Positions 39,111 through 53,700 of a DNA stretch of 64,000 nt are shown piece after piece. The notes under the pieces are model-generated. The model worked only from the letters and a program-made list of their open reading frames with translations, made no database searches and was not told where the DNA came from. The DNA comes from Progne subis subis (Eukaryota > Chordata > Aves > Passeriformes > Hirundinidae), in NCBI GenBank assembly GCA_022316685.1, contig JAKJHU010000062.1:3450764-3514763 (forward strand). Direction: 5' to 3'. The position numbers and the translations under genes were made by a program. How positions within the stretch are numbered: position 1 is the first letter of the stretch; every line of letters starts with the position of its first letter.

Positions 39111-42100
39111 TTACACATAATCATACCAAGTGTTTCTGTGTGTTCTTCCTGATGTGACCACTCCTTTGATTGTTTTTTTCATCTGTTTCTTCACAGTCAG
39201 TGACTAATACAGCCTAGGATATAACGATGTGCCCTACTGGCACTTCCTTGGATGCTCAAAATTGTGGACTTACTTTTTGGAATGTCCTTACAACACCACA
39301 AAGGACCCACCCCATGAATGCCAAACTAGGCTGCTCACACATACGACCCTCTGCTGCCAGGGAAAATAGTGCCAGTTTTTGGTAGGCATTGCCACAGTGC
39401 ATTGTCAGATCACATTTACTTCCCACGTGTAGCACGGGTACCTCAGAGGGAGCAGGTGGGAGCTGGGGGCTAATCCTGCTCTTTCCCTGGCTGTGCTCTG
39501 GGAATCAGCAGAGTTTACCACAGTGAGGGCAGCTTTGTTCTTTTGAGGAAGGTCTTTTCAAGGCCCACCGTGTTCTGACCTGGTCCAGTGTTTTCTAAAC
39601 CTTCCCCACAAACTTCCTTCTCTCGTCTTGAAGGATGATTCACTTCTCAAAACACAATTCCTACACGACAGAACACTGAGAGGATCTGAGACTGTAAACT
39701 GAATGACATGGATTTCACACTACTACAAGCATCTGCACATGAAGCAGGGAGACTCAGCAGCACAATCTGTATAAAATGAGCTCCGGTTCTAGCCCATAGT
39801 ACAATCTTGTATATATTCTAAAAGCATCTAATACACAAACAACATTTCATCTTGAAATCTCCTTCAAGTTCAAAATATTGGAAAGTTGCTGGATACTTTA
39901 TTAGAATCTCACTTTCATAATGGTATCACAGATACCAGAGTCCCTTCTTTACTCTTCACAAACAATTATCTTTGGATCCAGACGCAGCATCATTAAAGAA
40001 ACAGATGGCGGTTAACATTTTCAGTAGCGCTAAATTGATTTATGAACATAAATTGCAGACTTTAAAGTACCTAAAGGCATAAAGCAATCTACATTCCTTT
40101 GTTTTGCACTCTAATGGAAATTTTGCCTTCTCTTTCCAGGAAAATGCTCTTTCCTTTGCAACCTAGACATTTGTTGGAATCACAGAAGGAATATCCCTCC
40201 CTACACGGGCAATGAGACACACTTCAGAGGAGGAAATTTCGCTCAAGATTCATAACAAATCGGGAAAGGAATTTCAGGACTTCGGTAAGACAAGGTGGAA
40301 GAGTAACACTAATATAATCAGTTCTTTGTGGGTGGAAGTCCATTACCCATTTTTCTTCCAAGGTAGAGTCACTGAAGTTCTTGTCTGGCAATAGTCCACA
40401 GTCAATGGACCGATCCAGAACTCCATCTCTGGGCTCCTTCAGCTGTGACTGAACTGGAGTAGACTCATTAAAAAATAAGCTGAAAATCTGCCTCTGTGAA
40501 AACAGTCATCAGCTCCTTCCTCACAGGATAAATAGATTTGGTGGGCAGAAGAGTACCTGAGCTGCAAACGTTCCCCGGGCATAATAAACTTCTTCCCTTT
40601 TTACAGTTTCACAGAATTTTTCAGTTAGTTTATAAATCATTCTGATTATTCTTTATGCTTGCAAGCCACATTTCATCCCACGTGACCAAAAAGTAGCACC
40701 CCTGGTGTCTACTGCACATCAGGGCTTTAATGAGAACAAAGCATCATGAAGAATAAAGACAGAAGCAAAAATTCACCTGAGACCCCAGCTGGGAAACCAG
40801 GAAGGCAAAATTTAAGTGCCCAAGTTGGAATTAAGTAAAGAAGTGAGATTTAACACCCTCTCTCTCCTACAAAGAACACCACTATCTACATAAAGCAATC
40901 TGCACAAACAATGAGTATGGATGACTTTGAAAAACTACCATAAGAATTTACCTTTACTGTGGGCACAATGATGAATTGACATCCCTCTAATTTTGATAGA
41001 TGGTGCTGAAAAAGCCTCAGCTGCATGGCATTTATCTATCATCAGTTTGGGAAATTTTTTTTTGTCAGCTGGGAAAGTCAGCTGGAAAAGCAGAACTTCT
41101 CCAAGAGAATCATAAAGAGCAAATGCCAGCGTGCCAGGTACAGAGGTCAAGTGCGTGTCAGGAGAAGGACAAACCTCCCCTGGCATGAAGAAATTTCCAG
41201 ATGGCAAGAAGCTTCCAGCATGTCCTGGTAAAGGATATAACCAGAATAGAGTGTACTCTGTTATTCCCAATGCCTGCACAATTGCATAACAATTGTACCA
41301 GCTAGCATCAGCACAAATTAGTCCTGTAAAACAGACCTGCATTCTGGTACAGCAGAGCTTTTGGGACTTCTCAGACTGGAAATTTCAGAGGTCAGCTTTT
41401 CCTATCCTTTTTATTGCACAGTAACAGAGAAGCTGAGGGGCAGAGACAGCAAGAGCTTCTCACGCAAAGAGAAACTGTCAGTATTTGGCAGACAGCTGAG
41501 TCTCTCTGTTGCTGGACTTCCCTGTGTTTGATGTTCTCCTGCCTTCTTTTCTTTAGTAGCAAGTCAGATTATTCCATTATTATGAGGTGAGATTATTCCT
41601 GTGGGACTGACCCACAGGTGACAGGAATCTACGTTATATGATCATATAATGTTAAGTGTTCGTTGAATTACGTTAAAACCTCCCTGCAACAAGGAAAGAG
41701 TACACTGTGGGCTTACTGCTAGCTCCTGAAAAACAACTGCAGGAGAAATGCAGAAGAATAGGTGGCTTAGTAAAAGTTGGGGAAAAAAGAATAGGAATAG
41801 ACTCACTCAAAACAGTAACAGCAAGGCCAGGAGTGCTGCTAATTACAACCTCATGAGTGCAGAAAAGGAAGTCTGTGAAATATATTTTGTACTGCTGCCC
41901 CCAGTGAACAGGAACTGGCTCAGTTATAGGTTTCCTCTCTAGGATGAACTACTTCTGGTACAGCTCAGTCTTCTGGTGCCTGAGTGCAACACTCCTCCCT
42001 GAGTGCTTGCTACTAACCCTGGGAATCCCAACAGAAAAGGCAGATCACCTTCTAAATTCACAGACCAAAGACTAACATATCAACCAGTGTAGGTCCGAAT

Positions 42101-45100
42101 TATAACTTTCAGTGCAGGTAACTGCAACCTGATGCCAACCTAAGCACGTATGGAACAATTGTTACGTCAGCTGGAAGCTCAGGATCAGTGTGAATGCAGA
42201 TTATCATCTATGGAAATAATTCTGCTTTCTGAGTCAAACTGCCCGACCTTTCACAGCTCACATCTCAACACATTCACATCACTACTCTCAACAGTGAGGA
42301 AGCTGGCACATTTCAGAGCACTTATGCATCATCCCTGAGAGATCTCAAAGATAAGGTTTCCTTCTCATTATTATTTCCTACATAGCCTCTCTGGCACTGT
42401 GGGGACATCATTTGGCTCATTATACTTCAGCTTTCCAGTCTGCAAAGTGGGATACTACCTTGCCTCACTGGGAACTGTCAAAGAAACCACTCAGTTTCAT
42501 GACAAAAAGAGGTCATTTCAGCATATATGAGGTCTGCTGGAAGAGCTCCATCTTTGCCAAGCATCCTTAATTGCTATCATGCCTATGGCATTTCAGCAAA
42601 GTCTTTTCTCACAATGGTACAGGCAATCACCTGGAAATAGCACCAGAGTTTCTAATTCTGTATTCTGCTGATCTCAGTTACTATCAGCAGTTTCAGTTGT
42701 GGCCAAGGAATAAAATTCTTTCTTAATAGACCTTCATGCCTTTGTCTTCTGGATCTTCAGAAGACACAGGTGAAGTCACATTGGCAAGGCCACAGGAGAC
42801 ATTCATGCATTAGTTGTTTAGGCTTTTTATTTTTCTTTCCCAGGGATAATAGTCTGGCACATTTGCAAGTGTCTCATTCCTTACTCAGGCAAGACAATGT
42901 TAGAGGCATATAACCTATTACCATGGTGGTTGAGCATCACCAAGCACAGGCTTTCAGTCACTTAACGGGAGGGGCAGGCACAATTCACTGAATTCTGCTG
43001 ACTTTACAATCCACACACTCACACCCTGACACTTGGTGGTAAGTGTCTTTCAAAAACAACAGAGGGTGACAGGAAAAGTTTAATCCATCAGAAAAGGGCA
43101 GCTGGAAATCAGTCACTGGAAAGCAGCAAGCTGAATAAAAAAATGAAATCTGCCAAATCTGCCTTGTTCAGGGCACAGTGCTGGAGAGCTGCAGCTTAAT
43201 GGAAAGTAAGTTAGGGCACTTGGGCCAGGCTTCTGTTGCTCGAATAAATTGTAAATTGATTTCTAGTGACTACAGAATGTTGTGATAACATTTTTGAAAA
43301 AGCTAGCACTACAAGTATTCTATAATGAAGTGGAGCATTCTATAAGTGTATAGCCTTTCATAGAGTAGCATTCATTGAGAGGAGCAGCTCATTTAATGCA
43401 ATTAAAGGTGAGCAAATTTGGAAATTTTGCATAGAAATGCTATTTTCTGTAACATATCTGTGGAATTTACTGTCTCAGAAAACAACTCAGTCAAAACTTA
43501 CTGCCAGTAGGAAGATCTCCAGCCGCAACCAAGCCTTTCTTGTGACAATCTAAAATTGGAGAGGATTGGGAGCAGGAGACAGCAGAAATAAGAGATTACA
43601 CTTGACATTAAATATATCCTCCAGCTTGAAGCCTTTATTTTGAAAGCCATCATTTTCAGGAAGAGCACTTAAACACCTTCCTAACTTTTGGGATGTGTAG
43701 AAGTAATTTCCTCAGATCAAAGATCTCATGGTAGGCAGAGCTCAGGGGATACATAAAAGGCCATGCAAGTATTGATGAAGATTGGGAAATTTATCATAGA
43801 TTAAAGAGGTTTTGCTTAAAACATCAATTTTCCTTTCCCACCTCCTCTTTCCTTCTCTTCCCATGAATATTTGGGTGAATGCATTTCATTCACATATAAC
43901 CTCACAGAACTAAAATTTAAATGCTGCTTTTTTATTTTAATTTTTTTTTTTTAATAGGATAATGCTCTGTTTTGCACTGTGAAGGAAAAATGTTCTCTGT
44001 TCTACTTTTCAGTCAGAACATGGGTACAACTCCAATTATAATGAACAAAGGATGGAGCTTTATTCTTCACAGCTATAGCTGAGTTGACAGTATAAAAGAA
44101 AAAAAATATCCACATCACAGAGAGAAGCTACATCTCAGACAAGGGTTATGTGGCCTAGGAAGTGGAGTGCTCCTACTCTTACACTATTTTATTTGGCTTC
44201 CATTTAATCTTCACACTTCCTTCATGATCATTAAAGCTTTTCTTTGTTTCTGAAACGTCGCTACTTTTGAAATTTTCCCTTATACAGCCAGGGAAAAAAA
44301 AAGATGTCATGAATCCATGTGATCCTTCAGAAATAATCAAGGTAGGGTGAATTTCCTACAAAGTGTCTGTATACATCTGTCCAGGGAAGAAGCAAAACTC
44401 TGATATATCTACCTTTCCTCATGCTAGACATATTGCATCAGCAGAAACAGATGAAGAACAAAATATTCATCCCAAACAAGAGAAAAGAGATTGCTGGCAG
44501 CTCCTAAGAACGTCCAACTAACAACTGTAACTGGTGACAGTTACGGTGATTTTTGAGGCTGCTCTGCAAACAAAAAAAGATATTTTGCTCAACAAAACAA
44601 TATCTTCTGGTTAATTTCTCAACTGCAGACCAGCTTTGGGCTTAAGAACCCTTGGCTTTACAGTACCTGGAGTCTTTACCTTGGAAGTTTCTTGGTTGTT
44701 ATCAGAGGATATGTGAGGAGAAGGCTTGACTCCTGTCTTTCTCTCAGCTTCTACTCAGAGATCTGAGACATCTGGGAATTGTCTCATTTGGTCATGCTCT
44801 TAACTTGTGGCTGGGTAATGGGATTGTGACTACTGAGACTGTGACACAAATAAATCAACTCCTAAATATGCAGAAATGTAGTGTTGTCAGCTCTGCTGAT
44901 GAATCCTGGCCATGATGTTTTTATCTGATCTCTAAACTGTACACTGCTTACGTTATACTGGGGATTTTTTATGTAATGCTTGTGATAATTAACTGAGCAA
45001 TTTTAAATGTATTGTAAACCTCACTGCTTCTAACAAGGAAATTACTTATCGTTATTCACAATTTCTGACTTTAAAAAACTAAACGCTTAAGAGAAGCCCC

Positions 45101-48100
45101 AGAAAGATATCAGTGGGGTGACACAGAACTAAAGGCTGAGTTACAAGGCACACAGTACTAAAATTCACTTTCTCTGTATGATAGGCTCAAGAAGCACTTT
45201 TCCCAACCAGTGGGGCAAACGATGAGATTGTTCCTTTAGCACTGAAATCCTGCATCTCCTGAATCTGCTGGTTTGTTTGGCGCCTGAATGGTGTGAGGTT
45301 GCTGCGTATCATGTCAATAAAGACATGAAAAAAAGCATATTTTGACTTGGTTAAATTAAATTCCTGGTTGCTTTCCACATACATTTCAGTTAAGTCTATA
45401 GACACAACATATATTCATCTGACTTCACCATTCAGAAAAGGAGCAAGGAAAAGATTCTGTTTCCTATTACCCAGCACATATCCTACAAAGTGGATTTAGT
45501 GCATTATTACACTAAGGATGCAGATTCCACCTTGCAGGTCCTCCATTATTTAAAATCTAATTAATTGTCTTTGCTTGGTTGGTTTTTAATCCAGCAATCA
45601 TGTATGTGCATAATTTAAGGCACATAAATGAATAATTCCACTGAGGCCAATGGTCAATATTATTGTTACCAGTGGAAATGAGCTGATATGCACAAGTGTT
45701 TTGCTTGAATAGGCTGGGGCACAGGACTGGGAGGAATGCATGATTGGGAGTTTATCTTCAGAAATTCCCCAGGAAAAATATTGGAGCGTAATGTACATAG
45801 TTAACAAAAAAAATTTAAAAAACACATTTAAGCATTTCCATCTCTAAATTATAGTGCATCATGAAAAGTATTATCATCTTGTTGACCTGGAATAGTCTTT
45901 CAGATGTTCCGAGTCTTAATACAGTGAAAAGGAGTGGGAAAATAAGGTCTCAGGGCTGACTCAAGAGACAGACATGGGGCTAAAAAATAATAAAAAGTCC
46001 AAACTTTTTAATAAGCAAAAATATAAAAACTAAAATAAACTAGACTTGCTTTTATTGACGTAGGAGCAATGGCTTAAAACACAGGCAAAGGCCTCCAGAT
46101 GTTAGGCCTCCTGTTCTTAGTCAGGGTAGAATTTCTTCCCAAGCATCATCTTAGAGGCACTCTGAGCTACAGTCACCCCTTAAAATTGTTCCTAAATGGT
46201 TCATATTTTGTAGCTGGTGCTATTGGATGGATGCAAAGGAGATACCAGAGAGTTCAGCCCATCTTCGGTCTGAACAGATGACAGCCAAAGGAACAAGCAG
46301 CACTTGGTCAGCTGGTCCTGCTTTGACAATCACATTTCTTTTAATTTGAAATACTGAAGGAAAAAGGAATTTTAAAGCTCAGTTGTTTTCTCCAAGCTCT
46401 TATTTTTAAGGCTCTACCTGCTGTGTTGCCTCAACTATGGAATTCCAAAAATTCTGCAAGTGAATTCTCTAGGTACATATAAACACCTATAACTTTTTTA
46501 AATGTCTTCATGAGAAAAGAAAGACAGAGCTGGACAAAGACAAGGGCACAGGGATTGTGAACCGGGGCAGAGGATGCTCCAGACAGGTTATTCTGCTATA
46601 CAGTCACTGTAGGATAAAAATGAACAACGTAGGCAAGATTCATCATACGTCGGCATTAGGAAAAATAAGAGGACTCCCAAGTGTAGCTTGGTTCCCCAAT
46701 CGTTCTGTATGCTCTATAATGATGAAAAGAGCAAATTAGAATTCCACTCTGAGGCAGAAACATCGGCAGTTTGTACAGAACTCTCTGCAGGAGCTAAATG
46801 GAGCCATTAACTGAGAAAGGATTGCCTTGATGAGGACAACAGAAACATCAAGAATTATTTGCAGCAGAGAACCCTTGAGAAAAAAATCAAAGCAACTGCA
46901 GCAATGGAAGATGAGTCCAGAAGAGAGAAGGGGAATGTGGCAGACAGATCTGAGAACATGGAGTCTGCAGAGGTTGCTTCTTCACCTTTCCTAACAAAGA
47001 CTGAAGATCTCCAAAGACCAAAAATGCTGAATCTGTTCTCCATGTCCTCACCCAAGTACACCTGCCCTGATCCAGGTCAGCCATAATTTGTGGTTTATTA
47101 ATGGAGGCTTTCGGTATAGCTACAGTTCATTGCTACACTGCCTGATCTCCCTGACAAGAGGATGCAATCTCCAGAAGTGCCCAAGATCCCCACACAGCAT
47201 CGTACAGAAGACAAATGGAAGAAATGCTGGGGCTCAATCTCCAGAGCCATGAGAGAACAAAATCCTGCAGGAGATACACCTTGGCTGGCTTGGGCTTCCT
47301 GGGTGACTGTGCAGAGGCAGAAGTCCTGCAGAAGTCCTGCAGGTCCTACCAGGCTGCTGCCACCTGCTCAGGAGCAAGGTGGGAGCTGAGATCAGCTCTG
47401 CCTTAGAACCAGGGCACTGCTTGATGGCAAAGTGAAAACATGTAAAATAGCTCATATGAGCTTCTCTGGAGTTATTCAGGAATGCCATTTTGCTGTGACA
47501 TGGAGCAAACCATATTTCCTTTAGTTACATACAGTCTGAGGGAAGTGCATTGCTACCAGTAGAATTTGCCAGATTTATTGTTTATAGGAGCACATTTTCA
47601 TCACTCATTAAATACAGGCCCCTTTCCAGGGATGTGTACATTTTATCAGCTGGGAAAGGCTGTATAAATTCAGAGGAACATAGAAAAAGACCAAACTTCC
47701 ACCTATCTAGTCCCAGATGACTGATACTGACTGTATGTTGTCACTGAGTCCTTCCACTCTGTTTTTTAGCTCTCCATATATAAGCACTGAATTCCACAAC
47801 ATTATTTCACTTGTTAGTAAAGTTCCACATTCACATTTAATGTGTTTTCAGCTTGGCTGCACATTGTTTTTACAGTCTGATGTTCTTTACCAGACTAAGC
47901 CATTATGGATAAATACAAGGTCTCTGTCTGAGGGTAAAGGAGAGAATTACAGCTTGCATTCAAATACCAGCAGGTCAAAATGTCTGTGGCACACAAGGCT
48001 TGAGCTGAGCTGTTTTCCACTGCAGCTTATTTCTGTCGAAAATGCTTCCTGATCCCCGTACTTCCCCAGCACAGCAGTTTGTGCTTGCTGGAAAGGCAGG

Positions 48101-48215
48101 GAACCACAGAACCATTAAGGCTGGAAAAGGCCTCTAAAGATCAAGTCCAATCACCAACCTAGAGTCAACACCCTGCTCAGCACTGGAGGGGAAACACTGA
48201 ACGTGTTTAGCAGTG
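48101..48215 (-). mobile_element. CR1 LINE 3'-end fragment
   Basis: The + strand reads CCACAGAACCATTAAGGCTGG, then AAAAGGCCTCTAAAGATCAAG and TCCAATCACCAACC, the reverse complement of a CR1 3' end (consensus style: AGAATCATTAAGGTTGGAAAAGACCTCTAAGATCATC...GTCCAACC). The element is therefore on the minus strand, 5'-truncated to about 0.1 kb. The far end is less certain. Confidence 0.8.
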
Positions 48216-49021
48216 TCCTAGTAAAAGCTGTGATTTCAAATGGCCTTCACACAAGTTTACTGTACAACTTCAGCAGATGGCAAAGGCCATTTAACTTCAC
48301 ACTTTTCAAAATAGAGGAAAACACTGTTAGGCTCTCCCTTAACTTAAAAAAAAAAAATCCCAGCAGTGTTACTGGCTTTTGTTTTCACAAAGTTGCAGCT
48401 TTTGTCAGCACCAGTAGTGTTCCAAAGGGACATGCATCATCGTGGCAAATCAGCTGTCTGAAGGGTGGATTTGCTGACAAAATCTCAGCATATTAAATGT
48501 TGTTAATACAACCAGCCCTGGGAAGTTCCTCTAGTCATCTAGGGGAGGGGAAACAAAAGTAATCAGTATAAATAGCCATTTATACATCCTCCCATCCCAC
48601 CTGTAATTTTGTGCTTTCTTGAGGGATTTCTCTGTTTTTCTGTGAAAATTGGAGGGTGCTACATATCTCTGCAGCATGTTTGGCAATACAGAGTTTCTGA
48701 ACTCCTACTAAAAACATCAGTTACACAGCAAGAAATCTTTATATCAAAGAAAAATTCTAAGCTCCAATAAAACTCTTGCTTTGCCACCTCACTCACTTTC
48801 TCCAGGCTTAATATGTAAAAGAGAAAACAAAAAAATGAAAATCATCTCAGTTCAGTTTAACATGGAATATGTTAACCAAAAGTGAAATATTGAAATTCAA
48901 TTACTGCTACTTTCTCTCATGGGACTGATTACATGGGGGCTTGTTGAGTGAATTTGCAATTTACAGAAATGCCACAGAGTGACCTCCAACAATTGTTTGG
49001 ACTCATGTGACTTAATCAGGA

Positions 49022-49048
49022 TTTTTTTTTTTTTTTTTTTTTTTTTTT
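49022..49048 (+). repeat. Poly-T run (27 bases)
   Basis: Uninterrupted T run on + (poly-A in CACNA1C sense), in the intron between exons 7 and 8a. No retroelement body was recognised next to it on the appropriate side. Confidence 0.85.
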
Positions 49049-50031
49049 CCCCTTTAAAAGGAAAAGTTTGGACTTTGGAAAAGTCATCCAAGAGCCCAAA
49101 GGCTATTTAGCCACAGTCCTTTCATTACAGCTGCTGCAGCAGTTCCATCTCTTATTGCTACTCAGTTATGTAAAAACCTTGTTGCCCTTTAAAGTCTTTG
49201 GAAATTCACTCCAAAAGAAATGAAGTGCTCAGTTCAAGCATAAAAATATCCCCTACGATGGTGGGCTTCCAAATCTAAAACTTTCATTTCATCTTAGAAT
49301 TCTGGGCGATCCCTTCCTGCCTCTGTTTATTTTGTGTTTACACTTGCATGGCTGATTATCCAGAAAGGATTTTTCTGCCTGTATCACTGCATTGCTGTTT
49401 TATAAATTCTTCTGTTTATCTCAGCGTAGACCGACAGCAAATTCTTCCACAGCTACATCAGAACAGTACTGATTGCTGTGTGCACAGGAATATACAAGCA
49501 CACACCATTCATTGATTTCCATAGTCAATTAAGTCCTTAAAAATAAAGATTATGAAAAACAGCACTGTAAGACGTAGATAATCACTACCTTCTTAAGTAA
49601 GTGAAGGCAAGACTGTCAATTACTTTTTTGCATTCGATCAGTACATCCCAAATTCTTCTGTACCTGGTTCACAATCTAGGAATCCTAGGAAAACACTAAA
49701 TTTTAGATAATTAACGCAGTTGTGAAATCACATCCAAAATTCTCAAATAAAACATACAATGTCTCGAACTCCTAGCGCACAGATAATAAACCTTTGTCTG
49801 ATAGGCACTCAGGGACACTGTAAAAGCTCTAGAGGTTTGCTGGAGAAATTACTATCAAAGAGCCTGAATGAGCTGCAACTGCATTACTGACAGACAACAC
49901 TGCCCCTTCTCCTTTTCTTACGAGTCTTGTAAGCAACACCACGTAGGCAAGATCAGCACAACATCCTGACTGATTCCTTCTAGATGTGCTTGCTTTAAAA
50001 GCCAATAAAGCTGATGTTCTGTGGAGAATTT

Positions 50032-50705
50032 TCACAGAATAGTTTGGGTTTGAAAGGAACACTTAAAGGCCATCTAGTCCAAGCCCTTGCAATGAGAAGG
50101 GACAGCTTCCACGAAGTCAGGTTGCTCACATCCCTGTCCAACCTGACCTTTAAAGTTTCCAGGAGTGGGGAATCCATCACCTCTCTGGGCAACCTGTGCC
50201 AGAGTTTCCCCATCATTGCTGTAAACATTTTCTTCCTTATATCTGATCTAAATCTAGGCCACTTTCTGTTTTAATTCCTTACCCCTCATCCCATCACTAC
50301 ATGCCCTTGTAAACAGGAGCTCTCCAGCTCCCTTGTGAGCCCCCTTTGGGTACTGGGAGGTCTCCCTGGAGCTCTCCTTCTGTTCCCCAGACTGAACAAA
50401 CCTCAGCTCTCTCAGCCTTTCACAGAATCACAGAATTTCCTCATAGGAGAGCTCCTCCAGCCCTCCTCTGCACTCCCTCCAACAGCTCCGTGTGCTGCCT
50501 GTGCTGGGGTCCCAGGGCTGGGTGCACCATCAGCTGCGGTCTCAGCAGAGCAGAGCAGAGCAGAGGGGCAGAATCCCCTCCTTCCCTGCAGCCCACACTG
50601 CTTTGGATGCAGACCAGGACATGGATGGCTCTCTGGGTGGGTGCAAGTGCACACTGCTGGGTTATCCAGCAGAACCCACGAGTCCTTCCCAGCAGGAAGA
50701 CTGAT
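50032..50705 (-). mobile_element. CR1 LINE, 5'-truncated (about 0.67 kb)
   Basis: The + strand shows in order the reverse complement of CR1 3' landmarks: TCACAGAATAGTTTGGGTTTG, AAGGCCATCTAGTCCAAGCCC, CACCTCTCTGGGCAACCTGTGCCAG, CTGAACAAACCTCAGCTCTCTCAGCC, and the further reverse-transcriptase C-terminal section to about GAGTCCTTCCCAGCAGG. The element thus reads on the minus strand, in the same orientation as CACNA1C, and ends at the ATTCTGTGA-type terminus at 50032. A (GCAGA)n-like pentamer run is embedded near 50545-50567. The frame is broken, so no product is expected. Confidence 0.92.
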
Positions 50706-53700
50706 TCCTCTGATTGACTTCTAAACCCTTCCTTTTACACTTCCGGTCTCTTTGTATCTTTTGGAAGATGTGCTCAGTGTTGTTTTTAGGTCTCCAATTT
50801 GGGTACAGCTCAGAGAATTGGAGTTACAAGGAGACAGCTCCAGAGTGGGTGCAGATAAACTACACTCTCATGATGGCGTGACCACTCATCATACTGAGCC
50901 CTCAAATCCTGCCAGGCAGAAATCCCTCTGAAACCAATGAATAAAGCCAATATTAATGGACCAATTCTCTTTGCAGACAGGAAGAACTTAATATTCACAG
51001 TAAGACTGGTGAAGATTCAGTCACAGTGCACTTTGTCTTAAAAGCAAGATGCTGAAACTTTAACAAGTTAAACTCAAAATAAGCAATAATTTGATAAATG
51101 GTTCTAGACACAAGATTTGTGTCCTGAACTTGGGCATGTTTCCTTGTCTTTTTCTTTCCCAGGATCTAGGTAATGAACCAGTCTGTTATTTGTGAATTTG
51201 TCTAGTTGACATGGGTCCACAGCTAACAAACCTATTGATGTTTTTTTTTCAGAAGATATCAGTCATCATTTCTTGAAAAAACTGGTGGTAGGGCTCAAGC
51301 AGTGCACCCACAAACAGAGGCACTCAAAATCCTAAGTCGTGTAGAAAATGTCCCAGTAGTTTAGCTCTTAATTTTATAGCTCTGGGACAAAAGATTAAAG
51401 ATAAGAAAGGTTTCTGTGGTGATTAGACAGCAGTAGTTAGGATACAGTCTAAAGAAGAGCAAAAGAGGAAAGAAAAGTGATATGGCAACAGAAAGACAGG
51501 GGTATTAAAAAGGTCCTTCCTACACAGGAGCACTGGGCAGAGGGTCTCTACTAACACCTCCCATAACCAACCCAAAAAAAGCTTATTTTTAATAGTTTCT
51601 TTCTACACAGAGGAAGAGGGCTGAGAAGTCCAAAGTTGAGTTCTGAAGGGCTCATAAAGACTTCATTTCACACAACAAGTGTGTTGAACAAATGTTCAGC
51701 AGCAGGTTTTCGTGGCAGGTGCCAATGAGTAAGTCACTGCTGTTACTCACTTTCAAGTCAGTGGTACAGCAACCATTACAGTTGCACGTGAAGTTGTTAA
51801 CGAGGAAAAGGAAAACAGATTGAGGTCAGCATTTATGCAAATTAAACGTGGAAACTGCTTTTTCAGTGCATTGATGCTGTGGCCCTTCAGTGCTCTGAAC
51901 TACGGCCCCTCTCCCCTTACCCACCACTGTTACAGCAGATGGAGATGAAATAGCCCCTGCAATCACAGTGATGGGTTGCTCTTACTTGCGTGCTTATTCT
52001 CTGTAAATTTTTCACATTCATGCAAACCCCTGCCAAAAAGATGATTAAAAAAACCTCAACCCCACAACAATAAAAGCCAGCATTTTCTTGGAGGGGCGGA
52101 GGTGGATGGGGAATAAACACCACGGAAACATGTAGACAGATATATTCTTAGAATCAGACCATTCTCTTTTGTGGAAAGCCTTACTAATTCAAGCTTAAGC
52201 ACTGCAAGAATAAAGGGTTAGAAGGAAAAACACAGCTGGTGAAAATTGGGGGTTGCAGCTCTGCGTTTAATGTCTTCCACTTTGTGGCAGTATCTCTGAA
52301 TTTCTCACGTCTTCCTCATTGGCTGCAACAGGCTGGAGGAGGGGGGTGAGAAAAGCTCACAGAATCTGTCAATGCTGTCAGCAAAGTAAATTACATCTGT
52401 TGTTCAATTTGTTCCATTCTGATTTCATGATGGGAACTGTAAGGGTGACTGCAAGCCCGTGTTTTGGGCTGATTTAGCAACTCTTGAAAGTATGATCTCA
52501 AAGACTGAGAGGTGGAGGGAAGTTCCAGGACAGCCTGTTTGACCCACTGCATCTATATGTGTTTCTCTCTGCTGTCCCTGGGGATGTGATGCTCCTGAAG
52601 GCCTGCACTGATTCAATCTCACTGCCTTGTGTCTCTCACTGCACTGTTTTAGTTTCTTAACTCATTTCCTTGCTTGGGGGCTGGGCAAGACTAATGAGGA
52701 TTTTTTAGATCTGAGGGAGTCAACTTATTATGTGCCAGTTTGGACATCTCTTCCAGGGACAGGTTAGTGCTCTGGATGTCATCCAGGCTTGGCCTTACTC
52801 CATCTATAATAATACCACACTCTTTAGTTTACACTCAGAGCCTTGAGCTGAATTGCTCCTGGAGGCACTGCATGTTATTTCAGAGACTCGACCGAGTATT
52901 CTGAAGTGTTGTCCAAATGACATGGGTCAGAGCCAAGACTCCAAAAGTGATCATTATCAATAATGTTCAAGCAGATCAAGCAGAGGTACTCAATTCTAGA
53001 ATTCAAGCTGTAAGGGGCAAGCAGAACAACTCAGGACCAGGTTCTCCACTACCCAGCAACGCGAACAGCCCAATGCAACAACATCTGGTTGTGTTTTGCA
53101 ATTTCTCTGTGCCTTGTTTTCATTTATCTGTACAATTGCTTAGATGCAGGGCAGTGGAGAGACCAGGCACCCAAATCTGAGGCTGCAGTGGACAGATTTG
53201 CATGCAGTGTCACAGGTCTCCAGCTGCAGAGAGCACATTTCACACAAAGATGAAAACCCTTCTAGAGACAGGGCACTGGCCGAATTGTATTTAACTCAGA
53301 AACAAAGCTTCCCCTGAAGGACAGTAACAAACTGATTAAAAATAATTAAAAAGAAGATCCATTAGGGAAGGCTGAAAGAACTGAATCTCTTCAGATAAGA
53401 AAAAGATTAAGTGAAGACAAATAATGCCTACAAATATTTAAACACTATGTTATAAACTGCTCAGAGATTAATTTTCCTCCTTAGTCAACAAGACAATACA
53501 AAATAATGGACTGCAGCAGAGACTGATTACAAAATACAAAATGATTCAATCTGCAACATTTGGATTTTCATCTGCTGCTGGAAGTTTCCGAGATGGATGG
53601 ATCTTCAGAAATGGGCCTTGGTGCCTGCACCAAGCAAGCTGCCAATGTTGGCTGATCACACATTAAGGGAGAGTTTTGAGAATAATAACCTCAAATCCTT

